Positions 34,702-43,265 of a DNA stretch of 64,000 nt are shown in pieces (within the stretch, counting starts at the first letter, position 1; each line of letters begins with the position of its first letter). The position numbers and the translations under genes are program-made. The notes beneath the pieces were generated by a model. It was not told the origin of the DNA. It did no database searches and was given only the letters and a program-made list of their open reading frames with translations. The stretch is from Lewinellaceae bacterium (GTDB taxonomy: Bacteria; Bacteroidota; Bacteroidia; Chitinophagales; Saprospiraceae), in assembly GCA_020636405.1 (NCBI GenBank), contig JACJXW010000005.1, forward strand, positions 1 to 64,000, written 5' to 3'.

Positions 34702-36885
34702 ATGAAAAAATCAATTTTACTTATCCTAACCCTTGTATTAGGAATTATTCCTATTGCCAATATTGCACAAACCACAATTTCTGGTGGAGATGTATCTGGA
34801 ATTTGGGGACTTTCGGGTAGCCCATACCAAATTTTAGATGACATTACAGTACAACCAGGAGCAACTTTAGTAATTGAAGCAGGAGTAACAGTCGAAGGAA
34901 ATCAAGATGTAGATTTCATTGTTCGTGGACGATTAATTGCCAGCGGTTCAGTTGACGAAAAAATTCATTTCACAGCCTCAGACACAACTAATGGTTGGGG
35001 AGGAATTGAATTTCACGATACCGCAACTGATGACTCTGAAATAACAAACGCCACGATTCAGTATGCTTTAGCTGGAATATGGCTTGATTCAGCCTTCCCA
35101 ACTTTAAATAATTTAGGCATTTTCAATAACACGACTGGAATTTATGGCAACAGCAATATGAATGCAAATGGCATTAATGTTTTTGAGGATATTGAATGCT
35201 ATAACAATGATGCAGGGCTGTTTTGTAATTGGACGTTTAATTCGGAATTCATCAATTGCAAATTTTACCAAAATCAATTTGGTGCATTCTTGCAAGACCA
35301 TGTAGGGGCAAATGACGGATTAAATTTTTTCAACTGTATGTTTTATAAAAACGATGTTGGGTTCTTAACAGAAGCCGATAGAAGAAACCCGATTTTAACA
35401 AATTGTACAGTTACTGAAAATAACCAGACTGAAGTTCAAGTAAATGAGAATGGCACAAAACTCACAATTGTAAATTCAATTTTATGGGGAAGTCCTTTTG
35501 AAGATGGAATAGCCATTGGCGGAAATCCAGTAATTGAAGTTTCTTACTCAAATGTCAGTTTATTCTCAGGAATTTGGACAGGAGTAGGAAACATTAATGA
35601 AGAGCCTCAATTTATTGACCCCACAAACTGCGATTTTAATTTGAAGTGTACAAGTCCATGTGTTGATGCTGGAAATCCTGATAGCCCAACAGACCCTGAC
35701 GGTTCAATTGCAGACATTGGAGCGCTTTGGTTTGATTCTTCTACGCTAAACGGTACAGTTTCAAATGACAGCCCTGTTTGTGAAGGAGGAGAGGTAACAT
35801 TAATGGCTGATGGGGGGATTTCTTATGAATGGAGTGGAGTAAATGGATTTACATCTACAAGCCAGAATCCTGTTTTATCTTCAGTTACCTCTGACATGTC
35901 GGGAGAATACTCCGTATTAATTATGACAGGTGATGGCTGTTTAATTGAGTTATCAACCGAAGTGGTTGTCAATCCAATGCCAATAGCTGGGATTGATGGC
36001 AGCCTTTCATTTTGCGAAGGCGATAATACCACCTTGACAGCGAGCGGAGGGACAGATTACGATTGGAGTACGGGCGAGAACACAGCTTTGATAACGGTAA
36101 GCAGCGTAGATGATTATACAGTCACCGTGACAGATGGCAACGGATGTACCGACACGGAAACGGTTTCGGTCATTTCAAACCAATTGCCAATTGCTGAAAT
36201 AGACGGAAACCTTGTATTTTGTGATGGGGAAAGCACCACCTTGACAGCGAGCGGTGGCACAAGTTACAACTGGAATACGGGCGACAATATGGCTTCGATA
36301 ACCGTAAGCGCTGCAGATGATTACTTAGTCACCGTAACGGACGACAACGGATGCACAGATACAGAGACAGTTACAATAATTGTGAATGATTTACCCTCAG
36401 TTGAATTGGACTTAGAAAGGGACACATTCTGCATCAATGAATCAAACATTGAATTAATTGGGGGGACACCAAATGGAGGTAATTACAGCGGTTTAGGAAT
36501 TATGGGGAATATATTTGACCCATCCGCCGCAGGAGTGGGAACACATCTTATTACTTATGTTTATGAAGATGCCAACGGATGCGTAAATTCAGATGCACAA
36601 GAAATTACCGTTGAAGATGGAGATTGTACAACAGGGATAAACACAATCGAAATTAATGAATCAGTAAAAGTTTATCCAAATCCGTCGAGCGGGAATTTTT
36701 CAATTAGTCTGGAAGATTGGACGGGGCGAATTAATATTCAAATATATGATTCCCAAGGTCGGATTATCCATATGGACAATAAAGAATCAAACCAATTTGA
36801 AATAGAATATATACCGATTGGGATTTATTTTCTGAAAGTGTCGAATGATAAATACGTTGCCTCTATGAAACTAATCATTCAATAA
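34702..36885 (+). CDS. T9SS-exported beta-helix/Ig-like adhesin-type protein
   Basis: This 727-residue protein has a Sec signal (LLILTLVLGIIPIANIAQ), a right-handed beta-helix of the Pel/NosD type about 25-290 (ITVQPGATLVIEAGVTVEGN, TNCTVTENNQTEVQVNENGT), then three Ig-like repeats of about 80 residues (each with CEGGEVTLMADGG- or CEGDNTTLTASGG-like starts and VTVTDGNGCTDTETV ends). It closes with a type IX sorting domain (KVYPNPSSGNFSISLEDWTG...IPIGIYFLKVSNDKY). It should be exported and anchored on the surface or secreted. The gene is AT-rich against its neighbours and lies inside a cassette-like unit, so it is probably acquired. The exact ligand is unknown. Confidence 0.9.
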   Translation: MKKSILLILTLVLGIIPIANIAQTTISGGDVSGIWGLSGSPYQILDDITVQPGATLVIEAGVTVEGNQDVDFIVRGRLIASGSVDEKIHFTASDTTNGWGGIEFHDTATDDSEITNATIQYALAGIWLDSAFPTLNNLGIFNNTTGIYGNSNMNANGINVFEDIECYNNDAGLFCNWTFNSEFINCKFYQNQFGAFLQDHVGANDGLNFFNCMFYKNDVGFLTEADRRNPILTNCTVTENNQTEVQVNENGTKLTIVNSILWGSPFEDGIAIGGNPVIEVSYSNVSLFSGIWTGVGNINEEPQFIDPTNCDFNLKCTSPCVDAGNPDSPTDPDGSIADIGALWFDSSTLNGTVSNDSPVCEGGEVTLMADGGISYEWSGVNGFTSTSQNPVLSSVTSDMSGEYSVLIMTGDGCLIELSTEVVVNPMPIAGIDGSLSFCEGDNTTLTASGGTDYDWSTGENTALITVSSVDDYTVTVTDGNGCTDTETVSVISNQLPIAEIDGNLVFCDGESTTLTASGGTSYNWNTGDNMASITVSAADDYLVTVTDDNGCTDTETVTIIVNDLPSVELDLERDTFCINESNIELIGGTPNGGNYSGLGIMGNIFDPSAAGVGTHLITYVYEDANGCVNSDAQEITVEDGDCTTGINTIEINESVKVYPNPSSGNFSISLEDWTGRINIQIYDSQGRIIHMDNKESNQFEIEYIPIGIYFLKVSNDKYVASMKLIIQ

Positions 36886-37021
36886 AGATTATTAGGGATT
36901 TATTCGTACATGCGCCACATTCTGAATTTGCTTATCAACCAAGATGAAAATTTCTGTGCAGCGCATATACAACTTTTTTCCTAATAATCTTTAATAAAAT
37001 AAAAAGAAGAATGAAGAAGGC

Positions 37022-37086
37022 TGGGGAGAACACAGCATATACGCCCATTTGCCCTAAACGGGCAAACGGCGCATATGCGAAACGTT
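37022..37086 (+). other. attC-like palindrome after the T9SS-protein cassette
   Basis: TGGGGAGAAC (R'') is followed by ACA, then a long imperfect palindrome: GCATAT-A-CGCC with GGCG-C-ATATGC and TTTGCCC with GGGCAAA around loop AAA (stem about 37035-37078), then GAAA and CGTT (37083-37086, R' start). Unpaired extra bases and the order R'', L'', L', R' fit an integron attC site. R' is cut by the IS1182-like copy at 37087; the rest of the next core resumes at 37820. Confidence 0.78.
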
Positions 37087-37817
37087 ACCCCCCAGCTTCC
37101 CCGGCCGGGTAAAAATCCGTAAATTGAAAAGGTAACAACCACCGGTTCGCATGCCACAGATCGAAGGAACCAGCCGCCATCAAATGCAGATTTTTGCGTT
37201 GGAACAGGCCATCGCCGCGGACAACCCGGTGCGGGTGATCGATGCGTTTGTATCCACTTTATCCCTGGAAAAATTGGGCTTTCTCATCAAAGGGGAGGGA
37301 GATGAAGGGCGGCCGGCGTATGCGGCGGAGATGTTGCTGCGGCTCTACCTGTATGGCTACCTGAACCGGATCCGCTCCTCGCGGCAGTTGGAAAAGGCCT
37401 GCCGCCGGAACATAGAATTGTGGTGGCTGCTGAATAAACAATGTAGAGGCCAATGCAGAACGAGTGAAGGCCAACAAAGAGAAATACCGGCGAAGGCAGG
37501 CCATAGTAGAGCACCCCTTCGGCACCATAAAGCGTGGCTGGGGGTACAGCTACACGCTGCTGAAGGGCAAAGAGAAGGTGTCCGGGGAGTTCGCGCTGAT
37601 CTTCACGAGCTACAACCTTAGGAGAGTTCTAACGATTATTGGCGTAAAAGCCTTGCTAGGAAGACTGGGAGGCCTGTTTTTCGGTATTTTCCGGCTCGGA
37701 GCCACCAGGGTGCGCCTGAGCGTATTGAAAAATGGCTGGCTATACAACACTCCAGGGTGCAGCAGGGCCGCGTGATAGGGATTTTGTAAATTGGGCGGTG
37801 GGTTTTTTCACAGTCTG
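37087..37817 (+). mobile_element. non-autonomous IS1182-like element, copy 1
   Basis: About 730 bp, closely related to copies 2 and 3. The right end is GTTTTTTCACAGTCTG (37802-37817). The left inverted repeat seen in copies 2 and 3 (CAGACTGTGAAAAAAC) is missing, and the copy begins at CCCCCCAGCTTCCCC after attC CGTT. It carries only a broken transposase. Confidence 0.82.
37151..37775 (+). pseudogene. internally deleted IS1182-type transposase (copy 1)
   Basis: The N-terminal part (SRHQMQIFALEQAIAADNPV ... EKACRRNIELWWLLN, to about 37436) matches IS1182-type transposases. The sequence then jumps, in another frame from about 37464, to the C-terminal RRRQAIVEHPFGTIKRGWGY and SYNLRRVLTIIGVKALL. 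The catalytic core between is deleted. The same junction is in copy 2, so the deletion came before the copies spread. Confidence 0.88.
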
Positions 37818-37819
37818 CC

Positions 37820-37829
37820 GTTGTGTGCA
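37820..37829 (+). other. cassette start core (two-gene cassette D)
   Basis: GTTGTGTGCA pairs 9 of 10 with TGCACACAAT at 39064-39073 at the end of the DUF429 gene. It stands two bases after the right end of IS copy 1. Confidence 0.6.
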
Positions 37830-37877
37830 ACGCTTCGCGTAAATGAATTATATTTACTAACAACTAAAATATTGACA

Positions 37878-38234
37878 ATGCTATCAGATTTTTTTAGAAT
37901 TAACTTACCATACTGCTTTGAAAGAGTTGAAGGAGATAAATGGAGATGCTTGAATCGTGAATATCAGCCGATTGGTATAAATAAAAGGGATGTCCATCAT
38001 TCAAAATTTCCAGATTTACCAATTAATACCAGTTACAAAAGAGTGACTGAAAAATTTCTAAGTGAAATTGTAGATGATCCTGTTCGAATACAAAGAGATT
38101 CTGATGGAGAGATTTATAGAATATTTCTTTACGATGATGGAACAAATCCGATGAATCAATTAAGAGACTCTAAACAATTGTGGGATTCATATTTTGAGAA
38201 ATTGAAAAAGTTATCTAGACTCAAGATTAAATGA
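37878..38234 (+). CDS. unknown 118-residue protein
   Basis: I do not recognise this protein. I start it at the ATG at 37878; the frame is open further upstream but runs back through the cassette boundary and the IS end. It has no signal or membrane segment. DGEIYRIFLYDDGTNPMNQL (about 75-94) is strand-rich, and the C-terminus LWDSYFEKLKKLSRLKIK is a basic helix. AT-rich. It lies 38 bp before the DUF429 gene inside cassette D. Confidence 0.6.
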   Translation: MLSDFFRINLPYCFERVEGDKWRCLNREYQPIGINKRDVHHSKFPDLPINTSYKRVTEKFLSEIVDDPVRIQRDSDGEIYRIFLYDDGTNPMNQLRDSKQLWDSYFEKLKKLSRLKIK

Positions 38235-38272
38235 AATCAATTCGTAATAAGTGATGATTTAACTTGTAACAG

Positions 38273-39085
38273 ATGAGGTCTAGTACATTATTGATTGGTT
38301 TGGATTTTTCGACTCAAATTTCAAAAAGAAAGGCATATGCAATATCATTAGTTAATGAGAAGTATGAAAGAAATTTCGATGTAGAAATGTCTAACTTGAA
38401 TAATAAAGATCTATCAGATAAGCTTCTAAGTCTGTCGTATAATTGGGATGAGATAGTATTAGCTATAGATAGCCCTATGGGATGGCCGAAAGGAATGATT
38501 CAGGATTTACTAAACCATCAAGCAGGAGAAAAACTTCTAAATGACAAAAAGTTAAATAGGCAAGACTATTTTAGAAGAGCGACTGATAAATTTATTATTG
38601 AACAAGTAAAAAGGACTCCATTTTCAATAGGGGCTGATAAAATTGCTGCGATGGCATTTGATGCATTAGTTATTGTTGGATCAATAATGTCAGAATTCGA
38701 GTTGGATGTAGGTTATGGGATAACAAAAAAGCATAAGATTATTGAAGTTTACCCTGGTGCCATGATAGCAGATCAATTAGGTAGTGAAAACACCAAAGGT
38801 TACAAGGATAATAAAGAGCTAAGAAAACAAATGTACGATGCAATTATTAAAAGATATGAAGTAACAATCAGTAAGCTGTACCCCCGACAAGAGGTAGTTC
38901 ATACGGATGATAGATTTGATGCGTTTCTATGTTTATTGACTGCTATTGATTACTACAATGATAAATTGCATGATCCAATTACTGGAAAAATGGTTTCTAA
39001 TATTGAATTCGAAGAAGAAGTAATTCGTAAAGAAGGATGGATATGGTCGATTCTGAAAAATAATGCACACAATAATAAAGGCTGA
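38273..39085 (+). CDS. DUF429-family protein
   Basis: This 270-residue protein has DUF429 features: LLIGLDFSTQ at the start (RNase H-like first Asp), VLAIDSPMGWP (about 63-73), YFRRATDKFI, IEVYPGAMIA (about 160-169) and HTDDRFDAFLCLLTAIDYY (about 221-239). The family has a ribonuclease-H-like fold and is suspected to be a nuclease; activity is unproven. The gene is AT-rich and ends over the cassette-end core TGCACACAAT, so its last codons belong to the recombination site. Confidence 0.85.
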   Translation: MRSSTLLIGLDFSTQISKRKAYAISLVNEKYERNFDVEMSNLNNKDLSDKLLSLSYNWDEIVLAIDSPMGWPKGMIQDLLNHQAGEKLLNDKKLNRQDYFRRATDKFIIEQVKRTPFSIGADKIAAMAFDALVIVGSIMSEFELDVGYGITKKHKIIEVYPGAMIADQLGSENTKGYKDNKELRKQMYDAIIKRYEVTISKLYPRQEVVHTDDRFDAFLCLLTAIDYYNDKLHDPITGKMVSNIEFEEEVIRKEGWIWSILKNNAHNNKG

Positions 39086-39121
39086 ATAGCCTGGTGCAAC
39101 TGGCTATTTCAGCCTTTGTTG
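39064..39121 (+). other. attC-like palindrome after cassette D
   Basis: TGCACACAAT is followed by AAAGGCTGAATAGCC and GGCTATTTCAGCCTTT (39077-39091 with 39102-39117), an almost perfect stem with one unpaired base, then GTTGAAC (R' of the next cassette). The T-run is short, so it might also act as a terminator for the DUF429 gene. Confidence 0.65.
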
Positions 39122-39129
39122 AACGAAGC
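39118..39129 (+). other. cassette start core (cassette E)
   Basis: GTTGAACGAAGC pairs 11 of 12 with GCTTTGTTCAAC at 41514-41525. Between them lies the IS91-type transposase and recombinase pair. The stretch 39130-39349 shows no clear gene. Confidence 0.62.
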
Positions 39130-39349
39130 GGAGCCAAGAGTAGCATCGTCCCTTCCTTATGGGGTTTCAATTTTAAGATTAGGAGCTTACCAGCCCCGGC
39201 GTCGGAGCGAGGGGTAAAAAGAGAGCGCAAAAAAAGTTCTTTGAAAACAGATAAAGCCGGGAGATACGAAGCCATAAGCCGTTTGTCAGGCCTAAATTCG
39301 TGCCGCCGGACAAAGCGAAGCCAGGGCAGAGCCGTTCTGCCAGCCGGGA

Positions 39350-40540
39350 TCAATTATAGAACAGTGGCCAGAGGTGTGCCGGCGGGCTTTTATTAGCCTC
39401 CAGCGTTTCGATGGTAACCATTTGCCCTTTGTGGCAGCAGGGGCATTTATCGGCAGCCTTGCCGAAGAGGCGTTGTTTGGCGAGCGCTCTGCGCTGGCTG
39501 CGGGAAGAAAGCTGGAGATTCTTGTTAGCCAGAGCGGCCAGGGCTTGCGCCAATACTTTGTTTTTGCAAGCATTGGCCAAAAAGCCGTAGTGCCGCATTT
39601 TTCGAAAATGCGGCGGCAGGATATGCAGGCAGAACCTCCTGAGAAACTCCGTACCATCCAGTGCCATTTCCTTTTTCCGTGCGCCATCAGCATAATCCTT
39701 GTAGGCAAAGCGGACGGTATCCTGTCCGATGTCCAAGATGCGGTGGTTGGTAATGGCAATGCGGTGGGAGTACCTGGCCAGGTATTGCACCACCTTTTGG
39801 GGCCCGGCGAACGGTTTTTTGGTGTAGGCCACCCATGCCTTAGAATAGAGCGCTTCTTTCCAGCGGTAATACGGGCCGCGTTTGTAGGGGAAGCCAGCTG
39901 GCAAGGCCAGCAGGCCTTGTTCCAATGCGAGACGGAGCTGTTGCATGAAGAAGGCCCGGAACACCTTTTTCATAGCCGCTACCGGGTAAAGGAAACGGGC
40001 ATTGCCCCGTTTTGGGAGCTGCCACTTGCCATCTTTACACAGGCCTCCACTGGGCACGATGCAATGGATATGGGGGTGCAGAGACAGGTTCTGCCCCCAA
40101 GTGTGAAGTACCACTGTGGCGGCGGTGCGTGCCCCCAGCCACTTTGGGCTGCTGCCCAAGCTGTCCAGGGTATGCCATCCGGCTTCGAGCAGCAAGCCAT
40201 ACATGAAACGGGGGTTGTGCATGCACAAGCCATTAAGCTCATGAGGCAGGGTGAATACCACATGGAAATAGGGAACCGGCAGGAGCTGCTCCTCCTGTTG
40301 TATGGCCCACATCTCTTTGTCCAGGCCCTGGCAAGTGGGACAATGGCGGTTGCGGCAGCTATTATAGCTGATGCGCAGGTGGCCGCACTCATCACAAGCG
40401 TCAATATGGCCGCCCAAAGCGGCGGTACGGCAGGCGGCGATAGCTTGTAGTGTACGCTTATGATGCCTTGTCAGGCCCTGTGTAGGCAGGCGTGGCCCGA
40501 AGCGAACCACTGCCTGCTTGATGTCAAAGGCCGGCCTCAC
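39350..40540 (-). CDS. IS91-family transposase
   Basis: This 396-residue rolling-circle transposase has an N-terminal zinc-binding region (CDECGHLRISYNSCRNRHCP, about 47-66, plus CQGLDKEMW), the HUH-like metal motif (HTWGQNLSLHPHIHCIVPSG, about 146-165), and a tyrosine in QYLARYSHRIAITNHRIL (about 248-265). A second zinc ribbon (CPCCHKGQMVTI) is at the C-terminus. It overlaps the upstream recombinase gene by 4 bp, a pair common in Bacteroidota IS91-type elements. Confidence 0.93.
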   Translation of the reverse strand: MRPAFDIKQAVVRFGPRLPTQGLTRHHKRTLQAIAACRTAALGGHIDACDECGHLRISYNSCRNRHCPTCQGLDKEMWAIQQEEQLLPVPYFHVVFTLPHELNGLCMHNPRFMYGLLLEAGWHTLDSLGSSPKWLGARTAATVVLHTWGQNLSLHPHIHCIVPSGGLCKDGKWQLPKRGNARFLYPVAAMKKVFRAFFMQQLRLALEQGLLALPAGFPYKRGPYYRWKEALYSKAWVAYTKKPFAGPQKVVQYLARYSHRIAITNHRILDIGQDTVRFAYKDYADGARKKEMALDGTEFLRRFCLHILPPHFRKMRHYGFLANACKNKVLAQALAALANKNLQLSSRSQRRALAKQRLFGKAADKCPCCHKGQMVTIETLEANKSPPAHLWPLFYN

Positions 40541-41361
40541 TGTTTGAGGGTATCCAGAACCGACAAAGCGTCCCGGCCGGGAATGTGTGCGTACTTGAGA
40601 TAATGTAAGGTAGTAGTGATATACTCATGGCCGAGCAGTTGCTGGAGTTGTGGCAGGGTGCCGCCGAAGTTGAGGTAATGCACGGCAAAGGTGTGGCGCA
40701 GGGTGTGCGGGTGTATGCGCTTGCTGATGCCGCTGCGCTTTACGGCGTCTCGGACAATATATTGCACGCCTCGTTGGCTGAGCGGCTGGCCTGGCTCTTT
40801 TACGCTCTCGAGTAAAGTATTGGGCGGTACGCTGCCTCTGGCTTTGCAATACTGGCGTAAAGTATGGCGCAGGGCTTCGCCATAGGGGACGGTGCGCGTT
40901 TTACGGCCTTTGCTGTTATGGATGGTGATGGTGCGCAGTTGCTTGTCAAAATCGGCCGTGCGTAGCCTCACTACTTCGCGCACGCGCATACCTGTCTCGT
41001 AAATGAGCTGTAGCGCCAGCAGCTGGCGCATGTCCCGGCAGGCGCCGAACAGGCGGAGCACCTCCTGGGTGTTGAGGATCTCGGTGAAATACTTCTGATG
41101 CCTCGGGTTGGGGATGCTGACTACCAAATCCAATCGGTGGGCTACCTCGCGGAAGTAGTACTTCAGGCCGCATACGCGTAGGTTGACAGAAGAGGAACTG
41201 AGTTGCTGTACATCACGTGTATGCACCAGGTAAGCTTTGAGTTCGTCTACCGTGCAATCTTCCGGCCGTTTGTTGAAGTGGAGCATCAGGCAGCGTACGC
41301 CGCGCAGGTAGTTTTGGCGGGTTGCCCAGGCATTGTTGGCCAATGCCATGTGGTTGTCCAT
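40537..41361 (-). CDS. tyrosine recombinase of the IS91-type element
   Basis: This 274-residue tyrosine recombinase (XerC-like) has the N-terminal SAM-like domain (about 5-90) and catalytic domain with YETGMRVREVVRLRTADFD (first Arg, about 146), HPHTLRHTFAVHYLNFGG (His-x-x-Arg, about 222-239), LLGHEYITTTLHYLKY (His and Tyr nucleophile). It overlaps the IS91 transposase gene, so I take it as part of that element. It is the only site-specific recombinase in the window, so it deserves a test for a wider role, but no integron-integrase-specific insertion is evident. Confidence 0.92.
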   Translation of the reverse strand: MDNHMALANNAWATRQNYLRGVRCLMLHFNKRPEDCTVDELKAYLVHTRDVQQLSSSSVNLRVCGLKYYFREVAHRLDLVVSIPNPRHQKYFTEILNTQEVLRLFGACRDMRQLLALQLIYETGMRVREVVRLRTADFDKQLRTITIHNSKGRKTRTVPYGEALRHTLRQYCKARGSVPPNTLLESVKEPGQPLSQRGVQYIVRDAVKRSGISKRIHPHTLRHTFAVHYLNFGGTLPQLQQLLGHEYITTTLHYLKYAHIPGRDALSVLDTLKQ

Positions 41362-41513
41362 GCGTTGGAGGGCCTCATCTAAATGGCTTACGCCGGTGGG
41401 CTTCCATGTCCTTTTTTAGTACTCATAATGAATTTGTTTAGTGAATAAATACTAAGAATATGCTATTTTACAGCATATGGGGCAAGGACGGAGCCTTCGG
41501 CCGCTCCGTAGGA

Positions 41514-41579
41514 GCTTTGTTCAACAATGCATAGCTGTCTATGCTCCGCTGCGCTCCGCACGGCAGCTATGCAGACCGT
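41514..41579 (+). other. attC-like palindrome after cassette E
   Basis: GCTTTGTTCAAC (R'') is followed by AA and TGCATAGCTG (41528-41537), a GC-rich middle, CAGCTATGCA (41564-41573), GA and CCGT, where IS copy 2 begins. The stem is 10 bp perfect with imperfect extensions. The next core resumes at 42331. The rest of 41362-41661 has no gene apart from the IS end. Confidence 0.75.
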
Positions 41580-42328
41580 CAGACTGTGAAAAAACTTACC
41601 CCCCAGCTTCCCCGGCCGGGTAAAAATCCGTAAATTGAAAAGGTAACAACCACAGGTTCGCATGCCACAGATCGAAGGAACCAGCCGCCATCAAATGCAG
41701 ATTTTTGCGTTGGAACAGGCCATCGCCGCGGACAACCCGGTGCGGGTGATCGATGCGTTTGTCTCCACTTTATCCCTGGAAGAATTGGGCTTTCTCATCA
41801 AAGGGGAGGGAGATGAAGGGCGCCCGGCGTATGCGGCGGAGATGTTGCTGCGGCTTTACCTGTACGGCTACCTGAACCGGATCCGCTCCTCGCGGCAGTT
41901 GGAAAAGGCCTGCCGCCGGAATATAGAATTGTGGTGGCTGCTGAATAAACAATGTAGAGGCCAATGCAGAACGAGTGAAGGCCAACAAAGAGAAATACCG
42001 GCGAAGGCAGGCCATAGTAGAGCACCCCTTCGGCACCATAAAGCGTGGCTGGGGGTACAGCTACACGCTGCTGAAGGGTAAAGAGAAGGTGTCCGGGGAG
42101 TTCGCGCTGATCTTCACGAGCTACAACCTTAGGAGGCTTCTAACGATTATTGGCGTAAAGGCCTTGTTGGAGAGGCTGGAAAGGCTGTTTTTTGGCTTTT
42201 TACAGCTCCGTGCCGCCAGGGTGCGCCTGAGCGCATTGAAAAATGGCTGGCTATACGGCACTCCAGGGTGCAGCAGAGCCGCGTGATAGGGATTTTGTAA
42301 ATTGGGCGGTGGGTTTTTTCACGGGCTG
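41580..42328 (+). mobile_element. non-autonomous IS1182-like element, copy 2
   Basis: 749 bp with terminal inverted repeats CAGACTGTGAAAAAAC (41580-41595) and GTTTTTTCACGGGCTG (42313-42328; two changes). Flanks are CCGT on the left and ACGT on the right, consistent with a 4-bp target duplication with one change. It sits between the L' and R' parts of the attC of cassette E. Confidence 0.87.
41662..42286 (+). pseudogene. internally deleted IS1182-type transposase (copy 2)
   Basis: Same structure as in copy 1: intact N-terminus (to about 41947), same deletion junction (CTGAATAAACAATG), then the C-terminal frame from about 41975. A stop in the upstream frame at about 42079 differs from copy 1. 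No function expected. Confidence 0.88.
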
Positions 42329-42330
42329 AC

Positions 42331-42340
42331 GTTAGCGGTA
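42331..42340 (+). other. cassette start core (cassette A)
   Basis: GTTAGCGGTA is the exact reverse complement of TACCGCTAAC at 43040-43049, after the single gene of the cassette. It stands two bases after the right end of IS copy 2. Confidence 0.72.
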
Positions 42341-42377
42341 AATAAGAAGAAAACATTAATAATTAATTTAAAACAAA

Positions 42378-43004
42378 ATGGAAAATCAGAATGACAAATG
42401 GGTGAGAACTTTTAAGAAGCGATTGCCCATGCTGGCCTTAGTTGGGCCATTTTTCTTTTTTATTGCATCGTTAGTAAGGGCATTTGGAATTGGAACGCTT
42501 CCGGGTGAACTTTACTGGGTCAGTTCATACGAAGGCCTGATTATGACGATTGGTGTTCCTTTTTTTGTGGCTACTTTCATTTTTATGGGGCAAAGAATCG
42601 CAGAGCGGTCTCCTAACACAGGAATCGTGGTAACGGTACTGGGTGTCTTGGGGGTAGCTTTCATTACTTTTATTTCCAGCTTCCGAGCTTTAGCTGCAGG
42701 CTTTGTGGCTTTAGGGATGGACCCGAAGATGATAAATGATGGACTTGAATCGGAAGCTTCTATGATTTGGTTGTCGGGACTATTCTTGTATAACTTTTGC
42801 TTTTTCTCCATCTGGATCATTGCTGGTGTAGCGATAATGAGAAAAAAAATCGCACCCTGGTGGGTCGGATTGGCGTTTATATTATCTATCCCATCCCTTA
42901 TCACTGGCCAAGCCCTGTATTATAATCTGGAAACATTCTGGCCGCTTGCTAACGCGCTGTGGCTACTTGGGGTTTGGGGACTTGTCAGGTTTGGCAACAA
43001 GTGA
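42378..43004 (+). CDS. multi-pass membrane protein, unknown role
   Basis: This 208-residue protein has about six membrane segments (MLALVGPFFFFIASLVRAFG; GLIMTIGVPFFVATFIFMGQ; GIVVTVLGVLGVAFITFISS; IWLSGLFLYNFCFFSIWIIA; WWVGLAFILSIPSLITGQAL; a last one near LANALWLLGVWGLV). The N-terminus is charged and cytosolic. It looks like small DUF4386-type membrane proteins, but I cannot confirm it. The gene alone fills a cassette-like unit, with 37 bp from core to start codon and 35 bp from stop to the end core. Confidence 0.75.
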   Translation: MENQNDKWVRTFKKRLPMLALVGPFFFFIASLVRAFGIGTLPGELYWVSSYEGLIMTIGVPFFVATFIFMGQRIAERSPNTGIVVTVLGVLGVAFITFISSFRALAAGFVALGMDPKMINDGLESEASMIWLSGLFLYNFCFFSIWIIAGVAIMRKKIAPWWVGLAFILSIPSLITGQALYYNLETFWPLANALWLLGVWGLVRFGNK

Positions 43005-43039
43005 GAAAATCAAAAGTCCATTTTTTAATTAAAAGAATC

Positions 43040-43049
43040 TACCGCTAAC
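43040..43049 (+). other. cassette end core (cassette A)
   Basis: TACCGCTAAC (R''-like) is followed by ACGGCATCAACACC. The matching L' and R' are not found: the site is interrupted by CCATTAAGTTAAG (43054 on), which also follows the end core of cassette B and recurs inverted at 43759-43772. Confidence 0.68.
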
Positions 43050-43073
43050 ACGGCATCAACACCATTAAGTTAA

Positions 43074-43265
43074 GGGCCCGGAGAAGAATAACTTCCCCAT
43101 TTGATACGGCTCTTTTTCCGCCAGGCTGCGTTACGGGATCGGTTGCGTAGCGCCACTATGCGCCCTCCCCGCGCCTTGCCTGTCTCCGTCGGCCATAGCC
43201 TTTGGCGACGAGCCGACGAAAAAATAGCTCGCCTGAAATGAGGAACTTATTTTTCTCCGGCCCCT
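43074..43265. repeat. MITE-like inverted-repeat element
   Basis: Imperfect arms GGCCCGGAGAAGAATAACTT (43074 on) and AACTTATTTTTCTCCGGCCC (to about 43264) enclose about 130 bp with ACGGCTCTTTTTCCG...CTGCGTT and GACGAAAAAATAGC, like the element at 31351. No ORF. Confidence 0.6.

Noticed and set aside
40537..41361. Integron integrase (IntI) for the cassette array
   Set aside because: It overlaps an IS91 transposase gene and fits the recombinase paired with such elements. I see no IntI-specific extra segment, though a phylogeny would be needed to be sure.
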